Shown: one piece after another, positions 31,566-38,706 of the stretch
Numbering within the stretch: position 1 is the stretch's first letter
How the letters are laid out: every line of letters starts with the position of its first letter
NCBI RefSeq assembly: GCF_013386765.1
Contig: NZ_JACARE010000030.1
Span: 25,228-89,227 of the forward strand
Length of the DNA stretch: 64,000 nucleotides
Source of the DNA: Pseudomonas yamanorum
Lineage (GTDB): Bacteria; Pseudomonadota; Gammaproteobacteria; Pseudomonadales; Pseudomonadaceae
Direction: 5' to 3'
Made by a program: the position numbers and the translations under genes
Notes under the pieces: model-generated
What the model was told of the DNA's origin: nothing
The model's input: only the letters and a program-made list of their open reading frames with translations
The model's database searches: none

Positions 31566-32051
31566 ATGCCGTCGTTCGACGTGGTATCCGAACTGGACAA
31601 GCACGAACTCACCAACGCCGTCGAGAACGCCGTCAAGGAGCTGGATCGTCGCTATGACTTGAAGGGCAAGGGCAGCTTCGAGTTCAAGGAAAAAGACCTC
31701 GCCGTCAACCTCACCGCAGAAGCCGACTTCCAGCTTGAAGCGATGATTGAGATCCTCAAGCTGTCGCTGGTCAAGCGCAAGATCGATGCACAGTGCCTTG
31801 AAATCAAGGACGCTTATGCCTCCGGCAAGTTGATGAAACAGGAAGTCGTGTTCAAAGAAGGCATCGACAAGGAGCTGGCGAAGAAAATCGTCGCTCATGT
31901 CAAGGACGCCAAGCTCAAGGTCCAGGCCGCGATCCAGGGCGAGCAGGTGCGTATCACCGGCAAGAAGCGTGATGACTTGCAAGAGGCCATTGCCGCCTTG
32001 CGCGCCAAGACTTTCGACATGCCGCTGCAGTTCAATAACTTCCGCGACTGA
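31566..32051 (+). CDS. yajQ: YajQ family nucleotide-binding protein
   Basis: Small cytosolic protein of 161 residues, DUF520/YajQ, with the starting motif MPSFDVVSELDKHELTNAV and tandem ferredoxin-like domains. YajQ homologues in Xanthomonas and Pseudomonas have been reported to bind cyclic di-GMP and affect virulence gene expression; E. coli YajQ was described as binding nucleotides or RNA. Divergent from panE, with about 125 bases between. The ribosome site (GGAGAA) sits 7-8 bases before ATG 31566. The ORF is complete and normal in length. Confidence 0.93.
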   Translation: MPSFDVVSELDKHELTNAVENAVKELDRRYDLKGKGSFEFKEKDLAVNLTAEADFQLEAMIEILKLSLVKRKIDAQCLEIKDAYASGKLMKQEVVFKEGIDKELAKKIVAHVKDAKLKVQAAIQGEQVRITGKKRDDLQEAIAALRAKTFDMPLQFNNFRD

Positions 32052-32113
32052 TGGCTCTTTGGGGAACCTGCGGGCGTTTTTGACGTCCCACGCCCCAGAG
32101 CCTGCGCCCACCA

Positions 32114-32133
32114 TTGAGCCCTACGGGGCTCAA
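32114..32133 (+). terminator. Possible terminator after yajQ
   Basis: TTGAGCCC / GGGCTCAA hairpin with a TACG loop, followed by TTGCATTT. The T-run is weak, so termination may be partial. Confidence 0.45.
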
Positions 32134-32186
32134 TTGCATTTATGGCCACTCAATATGCCGAGCATCCGGTAAACAGGAGAATGTAG

Positions 32187-33029
32187 ATGGATTTGAACGC
32201 TGAAGTGGATCACCTGATCAAGACCTCGGAGTCGTGGTTACCGATGATCATGGAATACGGCAGCCGGTTTTTGCTGGCCTTGGTCACCCTGGCCATCGGT
32301 TGGTGGCTGATCAACGTCTTGACCCACCGAGTGGGGCGTTTGCTGGCACTGCGTAATGCTGACCTGGCGCTGCAACACTTCATTACCAGCCTTGCGAACA
32401 TTGCGCTCAAGGTCATGCTGGTGGTTAACGTGGCCTCGATGATCGGCGTCGCAACCACATCGTTCGTTGCCGCGATTGGTGCCGCTACCCTGGCCATCGG
32501 TCTGGCATTGCAAGGCAGCCTGGCGAACTTCGCCGGCGGTGTGCTGATTCTGTTGTTCCGTCCGTTCCGCATTGGTGACTGGATCGAAGCCCAGGGCACT
32601 TCCGGTACCGTCGACAGCATCCAGATCTTTCACACCGTGTTGCGCACCGGCGACAACAAGACGGTGATCATCCCGAACGGCAGCCTGTCCAACGGCCTCA
32701 TCACCAACACCAACCGTCAGCCGACCCGCAAAGTGGTGTTTGATGTGGGTGTCGACTACGAAGCCGACCTGCAGAAAGCGCGCGAAGTGCTGCTGGAACT
32801 GGCCAAGGACCCACGGGTACTGGCTGATCCTGCGCCGGCAGCCGTGGTTTCGACCCTGGGCGACAGTTCAATCACCGTTTCCCTGCGAGTCTGGACCAAG
32901 ACTTCGGATTATTGGGATGTGATGTTCATGTTCAATGAACTGGCACGTGATCGTTTGAAAGGCGCGGGAATCGATATTCCGTTTCCCCAGCGGGTTATTC
33001 GAGTAATGCAGGAAAGCGCTACGAAGTGA
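32187..33029 (+). CDS. mscS: Mechanosensitive channel, MscS type
   Basis: Homoheptameric inner-membrane channel that opens on hypo-osmotic stress to release solutes. 280 residues, close to the 286 of E. coli MscS. Three membrane helices: TM1 near 25-50, TM2 near 65-85, and the pore-lining TM3 with the Gly/Ala pattern ATLAIGLALQGSLANFAGG. These are followed by the beta domain (FRPFRIGDWIEAQGTSGTV) and C-terminal cage. Start ATG 32187 follows AGGAGA. It is followed by a strong bidirectional terminator. Confidence 0.95.
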   Translation: MDLNAEVDHLIKTSESWLPMIMEYGSRFLLALVTLAIGWWLINVLTHRVGRLLALRNADLALQHFITSLANIALKVMLVVNVASMIGVATTSFVAAIGAATLAIGLALQGSLANFAGGVLILLFRPFRIGDWIEAQGTSGTVDSIQIFHTVLRTGDNKTVIIPNGSLSNGLITNTNRQPTRKVVFDVGVDYEADLQKAREVLLELAKDPRVLADPAPAAVVSTLGDSSITVSLRVWTKTSDYWDVMFMFNELARDRLKGAGIDIPFPQRVIRVMQESATK

Positions 33030-33138
33030 GGGTGTGACTTGCGGATCAAACTTGTCCGATGTGTCAGGTTTGATGTGTAGGATTAAACTAGATAGTTAGC
33101 TTGCTAGTTATGTGGTTGTTGAGATCAAGTTGCAATAG

Positions 33139-33175
33139 AAAAGCCGCTCACTTGCGAACAAGTGAGCGGCTTTTT
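33139..33175. terminator. Bidirectional terminator mscS / porin
   Basis: Long perfect stem AAAAGCCGCTCACTTG / CAAGTGAGCGGCTTTTT around CGAA. Suitable T-runs on both strands between the convergent mscS and porin genes. Confidence 0.9.
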
Positions 33176-33220
33176 AGTTAGAGCCGAAGCCCTAAGTCAT
33201 CGTTGTAATCAAACTGCCAA

Positions 33221-34492
33221 TTACAAGATGTTCAGCGGGTATTGTGCGATCAGACGCAGTTCGTCGATGGACGCCGAACCGTAGTACACACCATCGCTGG
33301 AGCGATAAGTGGCTTGACGTACGCGCAGGCTCAGGTCTTTGGCTGGGCCGCTCTGGATCACGTACTTGGCTTCGATGTCACGTTCCCACTCTTTACCGTT
33401 CGAGGTGTCGGCGGTGTTGGCGCCGGTACCTTTAACGTAGCGAGTCATGAAGCTCAGGCCTGGTACGCCGAAAGTCGCCATGTTCAGGTCGTAGCGAGCC
33501 TGGAAGGACTTCTCGTCTTCAGCGTTGAAGTCGGAACGAGCGATGGAGTTGGCAAGGAAGATCGTGCCGCCGCCGTCTACGCCGTAGCCGTAGTCACCGT
33601 CACCGCTAACCTTCTGGTAGGCCAGGGTAAAAGTGTGAGCCTGGATGGTGTACGCGCCTTGCAAGCTGTAGGCACGGTTATCCAGCTTGGTGGTGCCGTC
33701 TTTCTCAGCCCGTTGCAGGCCAGCGCCATCACTTTTGGTGCTGTAGATGTTGAAGTCGACCGCCAGGGACTGTTCATTGCTAAGCGCATGGGTCCAGTTC
33801 AGGTTGGCGTAGGTTTTCTTCCAGTAGTCTTCGGTCTTCGCGTAGTAGAGGCTGGCGCTGACTTCTGGAGTCAGGGCGTAGACGCCACCGATGAAGTCGG
33901 TTTTTGTCAGGCCCAGGCTGTCGCGGTAGGTCTGGGCTTGCGCCACGCTCGACGTGAAGTGACCGCCTTCCAGTTTCAGGCCTTTGATCTCGTTGCTGAC
34001 AAGCGAGATACCCTGTGGCAATTCAGGCAGCAGACGGCTGTCGTCGGAAGCGAATACAGGCGCGGTGGTGTACTGGTCGCCGATTTTCAGGACCGTATCG
34101 GAGATACGGAACTTAACTGCGCCGCCGCCTTTGGAGTAGTCATCCTGCGAGCGACCGTCGGAGCCGGTAGGAAACAGGCCGGTACCGGAACGACCCTTGC
34201 CGCTGTCCAGTTTGACGCCCAACAGACCGATCACGTCGACACCCACACCGATGGTGCCTTGGGTGAAGCCCGACTGGTACAGGCCGTTGAAGCCCAGGCC
34301 GGTTTCGTCGACGCGGCTTTTGCCGGTGTCATTGTTACGGAAGTCGCGGCTAAAGTTCAGGAGGCGAGTGTTGATGCTGAAGGTACTGTCTTCAACAAAG
34401 CCCTTGGAATCGTCCTGGGAGGACGCCATTGCGAACTGCGAGGTGCCTGCTGAAACAGCCAGGGCGATCATGCTCCACTTCATCACGCGCAT
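33221..34492 (-). CDS. oprD: OprD family outer-membrane porin
   Basis: Substrate-selective 18-stranded porin of 423 residues. Signal peptide MRVMKWSMIALAVSAGTSQF with cleavage near AMA-SS. The OprD family pattern follows: FVEDSTFSINTRLLNFSRDF, the FARM-like strand periodicity, and an aromatic terminal strand (LRLIAQYPLNIL). The family takes up basic amino acids, peptides or aromatic and organic acids; the substrate cannot be read here. It occupies the position of oprD upstream of the HIT, slyX and aspS genes as in P. aeruginosa, from memory, which is the reason for the symbol. Ribosome site GGAG before ATG 34492. Preceded by a very long gene-free region. Confidence 0.88.
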   Translation of the reverse strand: MRVMKWSMIALAVSAGTSQFAMASSQDDSKGFVEDSTFSINTRLLNFSRDFRNNDTGKSRVDETGLGFNGLYQSGFTQGTIGVGVDVIGLLGVKLDSGKGRSGTGLFPTGSDGRSQDDYSKGGGAVKFRISDTVLKIGDQYTTAPVFASDDSRLLPELPQGISLVSNEIKGLKLEGGHFTSSVAQAQTYRDSLGLTKTDFIGGVYALTPEVSASLYYAKTEDYWKKTYANLNWTHALSNEQSLAVDFNIYSTKSDGAGLQRAEKDGTTKLDNRAYSLQGAYTIQAHTFTLAYQKVSGDGDYGYGVDGGGTIFLANSIARSDFNAEDEKSFQARYDLNMATFGVPGLSFMTRYVKGTGANTADTSNGKEWERDIEAKYVIQSGPAKDLSLRVRQATYRSSDGVYYGSASIDELRLIAQYPLNIL

Positions 34493-34911
34493 CGTGATTT
34501 GCTCCTTTGGTTTTAGGAAGAGTACTGCCGTCCCACCTATATTTTTGTCTGGGCGGCTCTTTCTTTTTTGTGTCGGCGCAAACTTATATCACGCTGACAA
34601 TATTGGCGATACTTGCCCATCTATCCTTTCAGCTTCTTTACGAGCCTGTCGTAAATTGCTATGTCCATGTCGCAAATTTACAGTCCGAATGTAACCGAAC
34701 TGACAACTTCAATACTGTTTTAAAACCTTGGAATCAGGGTGGAAAAGTCACCCTTAAAAGTTTTAACACTTCCCTGAAAAGCATTGACCCGCTGTTGTTT
34801 TCTGTCGCGAAACACCTGCTTCCCGCCGGTGCTGTTGTCGACCATATGGGTGTGAATGCAACAAGCGTGCACAAACCGGAAACCGAATGTGATTTTTTCG
34901 TGAAAATTGTC

Positions 34912-34947
34912 AAAGCCCTGTAAAAACCGCATAAGCACGGGCTTTTT
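34912..34947 (+). terminator. Terminator-like hairpin in gene-free region
   Basis: AAAGCCC (34912-34918) pairs with GGGCTTT (34939-34945), followed by TT. An alternative stem GTAAAAA (34920-34926) / TTTTTAC (34943-34949) overlaps it. No coding gene ends upstream on this strand, so it could end a small RNA (inference). Confidence 0.45.
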
Positions 34948-34994
34948 ACGCCGTTTGGTTTGGCCTTGACTCGCCTGCTGTACTCCTGTTCGGT

Positions 34995-35013
34995 GGTGCA
35001 TAAAACCTGCACC
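34995..35013. promoter_or_regulatory. GGTGCA-N7-TGCACC dyad
   Basis: Perfect 6-bp inverted repeat with a 7-base spacer. A further GGTGC half-site and imperfect palindrome follow at 35071-35093. The half-sites resemble those of NtrC-type sites (GCACC/GGTGC), but here the arms are in the opposite order. Factor unknown. Confidence 0.3.
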
Positions 35014-35375
35014 AGGGCAAAACGTTACCGGTTCACCCCGATCGGTGGGTAGTCGGCGGATCCCTTTGAGGCACAAATGGGTCATTTTGGTGCAGTTGTT
35101 CCCGGCCGGGTTTTTTGCTCCAACTCTCTATTTGTACCTTGCAAGCCCTCTGGATCAGGGTCTTGAAGCGGGTTCTGTGTTCCGGCTTTGACCAGGTTCG
35201 GTTGCATTGGTCATTTAGCGTAGCCGAAATATTAGCCTGTCTCGAAATGGTGCGCTTTTTTTCGTGGCGTCCTGTTAGGGCGCGTATTTGGCCCGGTGCA
35301 TTCGCCGTGAAGCGCCGGACATTCGCAGGTATGCTGGGCGCCTGAAACCTGACCCGCCGAACGGGAGTGACTGCT

Positions 35376-35801
35376 GTGTTCGCCTTAGATCCACGTCTTC
35401 AACAAGACACCTTGCCCATCGGGGATTTCCCCCTGTGCCGGCTGCTGCTGTCCAATGACTCGAATTACCCATGGTTCATCCTGGTGCCGCGCATAGAAGC
35501 TATCAGCGAAGTGTTTCAACTGGATGTCGCTGACCAGCAGCGGGTGTGGCAGGAAAGCACAGCGCTGGCGCAGTTGCTGAATGAAGGCTTCGGCGCCGAC
35601 AAGATGAACATTGGCGCCCTGGGTAATGTTGTCAGCCAACTGCACGTGCATGTGATCGTACGCAAGCGCGACGACGCCGCCTGGCCGGCGCCGGTCTGGG
35701 GCAAGCATCCGGCGAAGCCTTACAGCGACGAGCAAGTGGCGGTGATTCGTGCACGTCTGCGCGAGATCCTGCCGGCTGACTTTACGTTCCTGGAGGCTTG
35801 A
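35376..35801 (+). CDS. HIT domain protein
   Basis: Histidine-triad nucleotide hydrolase/transferase family protein of 141 residues. The triad region reads QLHVHVIVRK: the second and third histidines, including the nucleophile equivalent to Fhit H96, are kept, while the first is Gln. The tail (PAPVWGKHPAKPYSD) is typical of this proteobacterial HIT subgroup. Two GTG starts are possible (35367 and 35376); I prefer 35376 because GGGAG lies 8 bases before it. Probably co-transcribed with slyX, whose ATG is only 3 bases after the stop. Substrate unknown, probably a nucleoside mono- or dinucleotide. Confidence 0.85.
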   Translation: MFALDPRLQQDTLPIGDFPLCRLLLSNDSNYPWFILVPRIEAISEVFQLDVADQQRVWQESTALAQLLNEGFGADKMNIGALGNVVSQLHVHVIVRKRDDAAWPAPVWGKHPAKPYSDEQVAVIRARLREILPADFTFLEA

Positions 35802-35804
35802 GCC

Positions 35805-36011
35805 ATGGATCTTCAAGACCGTGTGATGGACCTGGAGAGTCGCCTGGCCTTTCAAGACGACACCATCGAGACCCTCAATGACATCCTGGTTACCCAGCAA
35901 CGGGCGGTCGAACGCCTGCAGATGCAGATGACGGCGCTACTCAAGCGCCAGGAAGAAATGGGCGGCCAGTTCGAGTCCTCCGAGGAAGAAGCGCCACCGC
36001 CTCATTATTAA
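35805..36011 (+). CDS. slyX: SlyX family protein
   Basis: Small protein of 68 residues, predicted almost entirely as a coiled coil (MDLQDRVMDLESRLAFQDDT onward) and ending in the family signature PPPHY. E. coli slyX lies beside slyD and its function is unknown. Starts 3 bases after the HIT gene's stop and overlaps nothing downstream; a strong terminator follows at 36042-36080. The frame, length and C-terminus are all normal for the family. Confidence 0.9.
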   Translation: MDLQDRVMDLESRLAFQDDTIETLNDILVTQQRAVERLQMQMTALLKRQEEMGGQFESSEEEAPPPHY

Positions 36012-36041
36012 TGAGGCAGGGGGAAATCCCCGGGCATAAAA

Positions 36042-36080
36042 AAACCGCGATGCAGCCAGGCTGCATCGCGGTTTCTTTTT
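36042..36080. terminator. Bidirectional terminator slyX / cold-shock gene
   Basis: Stem AAACCGCGATGCAGCC / GGCTGCATCGCGGTTT with a 1-base centre, opening to a practical 5-base loop. A-run and T-run on opposite sides, between convergent genes. Confidence 0.88.
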
Positions 36081-36094
36081 TCGGGGTGCTGGAA

Positions 36095-36697
36095 TCAGCG
36101 ACGCGGCAACGCGGCGATCACATCTTCAGCTTGCAGGCCCTTGTCACGGTTCATCACGGAGAACTCCACGCGCTGGCCTTCCACCAGGACGCGATGGCCT
36201 TCGCCGCGAATCGCCCGGAAGTGGACGAAGATATCGTCGCCCGAATCCCGGGAAATGAAGCCGAAGCCCTTGGAGGTGTTGAACCACTTGACGGTACCGG
36301 TATCCCGGTTGGTCATGTCGTAGCTTTGCGACGCAGCGGCCGGGGAGGAGCGGTAAAAACTGATGGCCAGATGAAGAACGATGGCAATCAGTGCTATTGC
36401 CAGGCTGAGCAGGACGGCCGGGTGGCCACCGACTTCAGGCATAGGCGCCAGCAGGGTGAGGGTTTGCACGACAACAGCCAGGACCAGCAGGGCGCTGACC
36501 AGGTTTTGCAGTTGATGACGCGGGCCTTTGTTCCAGTAAGGAATGACTGGAGCCAGTGTCAGGTTAAGAAGACCAAAGAAGGTCAGGTAGAGAGCGTCAG
36601 GTTGTTGCAGGTAAGGCAGGGTTTCTGATCGCAGGCTGGGGATAAAGGACAGCAGCAAAGCTGCTGCGCCCGTTAGCAGGTGGACGATTTTCAACAT
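36095..36697 (-). CDS. Membrane-anchored cold-shock domain protein
   Basis: Fusion protein of 200 residues. The N-terminal half (1-125) holds four hydrophobic segments (about 5-22, 38-55, 68-85 and 97-115). The C-terminal 70 residues are a complete cold-shock domain with TGTVKWFNTSKGFGFI (RNP1) and DIFVHF (RNP2), so it should bind single-stranded RNA or DNA at the cytoplasmic membrane face. The linker is Ser/Ala-rich (RSSPAAASQSYD). Free CspA-like proteins are only about 70 residues. Homologues occur at this locus in other pseudomonads, as I recall. The role of membrane anchoring is not known to me. Confidence 0.87.
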   Translation of the reverse strand: MLKIVHLLTGAAALLLSFIPSLRSETLPYLQQPDALYLTFFGLLNLTLAPVIPYWNKGPRHQLQNLVSALLVLAVVVQTLTLLAPMPEVGGHPAVLLSLAIALIAIVLHLAISFYRSSPAAASQSYDMTNRDTGTVKWFNTSKGFGFISRDSGDDIFVHFRAIRGEGHRVLVEGQRVEFSVMNRDKGLQAEDVIAALPRR

Positions 36698-37125
36698 TTT
36701 GATTAACTCACGTTAAGACGGATCACAAGGAAGAGCTGACTGGCACGGTTCGCTTCTGAACAATGGGAGGCGTTGGGCACGTGCGCGGGTATCAGCCTAT
36801 GTCGCTGCCGTGAAAAATAACGGTGGCGACACGCTGCCTATTTAACAGCAAAGCCTGTGCCTACTCAAATCAAGCATTTCAGGCTGTTACAAGGGGCACG
36901 GCATTTCTGCGGCAAACGCTTGTCCTAGACAGGTGCAGGCCTTTTCGCAGGTGTTGGGTAATTTTTCTCGCTGGGCGTGAAGCCCGGCCTGCTGTGTAGA
37001 TTCGCTCTGCAAGGGGCGATTTGCCGCACCTCGGGAGGCCCGTGCGGGCTGCGCAAGGCAGGCACTCTTGCTAGAGTGGTCCAGCACCTGATCAATGAAT
37101 TTTTTATCAATTGAAGGGGAAAAAC
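36698..37125. other. Intergenic region csd gene - dps
   Basis: About 430 bases holding the divergent promoters of the cold-shock and Dps-like genes. It contains several short G/C-rich inverted runs (for example GGAGGCCCGTGCGGGC near 37035) but no T-run hairpin and no ORF with a ribosome site that I can defend. Confidence 0.5.
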
Positions 37126-37599
37126 ATGGCAATCGATATTGGTATCAGTGAAGAAGATCGTAAATCAATCGTTGATGGACTTTCGCGACTGCTTTCCGAT
37201 ACCTATGTACTTTACCTGAAGACCCATAACTTCCATTGGAACGTAACGGGCCCCATGTTTCGTACACTGCACTTGATGTTTGAAGAGCAATATAACGAAC
37301 TGGCGCTGGCGGTGGACTCCATTGCCGAACGCATTCGTGCCCTGGGCTTTCCGGCACCGGGTGCCTACTCGGTATACGCGCGACTTTCTTCGATCAAGGA
37401 AGAAGAGGGCGTACCGAGCGCTGAAGACATGATCAAGCAATTGGTCGAAGGCCAGGAAGCGGTTACCCGTACCGCACGCGGCATCTTCCCGTTGTTGGAT
37501 AAAGTCAGCGATGAGCCGACTGCCGACTTGCTGACCCAGCGTATGCAAGTTCATGAAAAGACCGCGTGGATGCTGCGTTCCCTGCTCGAAAACAAGTAA
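37126..37599 (+). CDS. dps: Dps / ferritin-like DNA-binding protein
   Basis: Dodecameric mini-ferritin that oxidises and stores iron with peroxide and may coat DNA. 157 residues. The Dps signature is clear: the ferroxidase region KTHNFHWNVTGPMFRTLH and then FEEQYNELALAVDSIAERIR, carrying the His/Asp/Glu inter-subunit iron ligands, and VHEKTAWMLRSLLE at the C-terminus. The N-terminus is short (MAIDIGISEEDRK) and has few basic residues, so DNA binding through a Lys-rich tail is doubtful. ATG 37126 follows GAAGGGGA. A hairpin (37614-37632) lies after the stop. Confidence 0.92.
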   Translation: MAIDIGISEEDRKSIVDGLSRLLSDTYVLYLKTHNFHWNVTGPMFRTLHLMFEEQYNELALAVDSIAERIRALGFPAPGAYSVYARLSSIKEEEGVPSAEDMIKQLVEGQEAVTRTARGIFPLLDKVSDEPTADLLTQRMQVHEKTAWMLRSLLENK

Positions 37600-37613
37600 C
37601 ACCGGATGCGGGT

Positions 37614-37632
37614 GGGCGTCTAGCTGACGCCC
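37614..37632 (+). terminator. Hairpin after dps
   Basis: GGGCGTC / GACGCCC with a 5-base loop, 15 bases past the dps stop. No T-run, so a factor-independent terminator is doubtful; it may protect the 3' end. Confidence 0.4.
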
Positions 37633-37840
37633 CTCGCGTGCTTGTTCCTCTGCGACTCCCTTCCCTTGCGAGCTTCCCGATACGCGCGTTGGCTTGTCCT
37701 ACGGCGCTCGGCTCCCCGTCTTCTGGCTGCACTTGTCTTCTTGATGTTTTATAGGCCCAACGGCCAACAACAACGATTGATGGGTGGCCGTCAGGCAATG
37801 GAGTGTCAAGTGTATGTCTCGCGGAACAGGTAATGGAGTT

Positions 37841-38167
37841 ATGGAAACGTGCGGCTTGCACAAAATAAAGGTGGATCCTTTTGCTAAAGGGTTTGATATG
37901 AACCTGGCCAGGCCATTGTCCCGATCCGTTCGGCTTAATGGGTTTTCGACGTGTTTGCGACTCGAAGAGGTTTATTGGAATATCCTTGCGGAGATAGCCA
38001 GGATCAATACCTGTTCGGTCAGCGCGCTGCTGTCTTACGTGGACCGGGAAGTGCACTTGCGTTATGGCGGTGTAAAGAACTTCAGCGGCCTGGTCAGGGT
38101 GGTTTGCGTGGTTCATGTATTGAAAGGGCGTATTACCGCGCCCACTGTGCATCCGGGGCAGGCGTGA
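37841..38167 (+). CDS. Ribbon-helix-helix domain protein
   Basis: Small protein of about 108 residues whose middle matches the ribbon-helix-helix family RHH_4 (SRSVRLNGFSTCLRLEEVYW, then LAEIARINTCSVSALLSYVD and LVRVVCVVHVLKG). Likely a DNA-binding dimer, target unknown. Starts are possible at 37814, 37841 and 37898. I chose 37841 because GGAG precedes it and because homologues have a short segment like VDPFAKGF before the first strand. The 240 bases before it are gene-free. Composition is lower in GC than neighbours in the first third. Confidence 0.7.
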   Translation: METCGLHKIKVDPFAKGFDMNLARPLSRSVRLNGFSTCLRLEEVYWNILAEIARINTCSVSALLSYVDREVHLRYGGVKNFSGLVRVVCVVHVLKGRITAPTVHPGQA

Positions 38168-38376
38168 TCCTGTCGGGCCCGGGCTTCTCCCGGGTCTGGC
38201 GCCCGGCAGGAGCCTGTCGCAGGCACCTATATAAAGAGCAGCGCGCCGCCACGGCTGCACAGCCTCGATTTACCAGATATAATCCCGGGCTTTGCTGCGC
38301 ATGCCGGGACTTTCCCAAGGGTTGGAGTCAGGGCAGGGCGCGGCGTACGTCGTGATCTGATCGCCGAGACATCTTC

Positions 38377-38598
38377 ATGCCCATGTACGACTATCAATGC
38401 GCTTCCTGTGGTCATCAGTTGGAAGCCATTCAAAAGATCAGCGCCGCGCCGCTGGTCGATTGCCCTGCCTGCCAGGCACCGGAGCTTAAAAAGATGTTGT
38501 CCATGCCGGGCTTTCGCCTGAGTGGCAATGGCTGGTACGAGACCGACTTCAAGACCGGGTCGAAGAAGAATCTGGCCGGCGGCGACAAAGCAGACTGA
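38377..38598 (+). CDS. FmdB-type zinc ribbon protein
   Basis: Very short protein of 73 residues. The FmdB/YuiB zinc ribbon begins MPMYDYQCASCGHQLEAIQK and closes with CPACQ, giving a CxxC...CxxC site for one zinc ion. The C-terminus (SGNGWYETDFKTGSKKNL) is the usual family tail. FmdB was first linked to formamidase regulation in Methylophilus; the general role is unknown. The gene lies upstream of aspS on the same strand in most pseudomonads and may be co-transcribed with it (108-base gap). Confidence 0.88.
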   Translation: MPMYDYQCASCGHQLEAIQKISAAPLVDCPACQAPELKKMLSMPGFRLSGNGWYETDFKTGSKKNLAGGDKAD

Positions 38599-38706
38599 GT
38601 TGAACTCTACGCGCAGGCTCCTGCATTATCCGTCACCTGACTTAGCTGTACGGTGATGAGGCAGGCCTCCACCGAATTTCGAATTACGAGAAGCGAAACC
38701 ACTATC

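Larger units (their letters stand above)
34493..35375. other. 883-base gene-free region between porin and HIT genes
   Basis: Longest intergenic stretch in the window, with lower GC than its surroundings. It contains GGGTG/CACCC (34737-34753), nested inside TCAGGG/CCCTGA. It also has a terminator-like hairpin (34912-34947), the dyad GGTGCA-N7-TGCACC (34995-35013), and a GCAC...GTGC imperfect palindrome (35071-35093). An open frame on the plus strand (34507-34923) has no ribosome site, Pseudomonas-like codon bias or recognisable family, so I do not call it. The porin promoter must lie in the first few hundred bases. Confidence 0.6.

Noticed and set aside
34507..34923. 138-codon frame in the gene-free region
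   Set aside because: No ribosome site, no family, odd codon use, and its end falls inside a terminator-like hairpin.
37505..38260. 251-codon minus-strand frame across dps and the RHH gene
   Set aside because: Overlaps two better-supported genes and has no coding signature.
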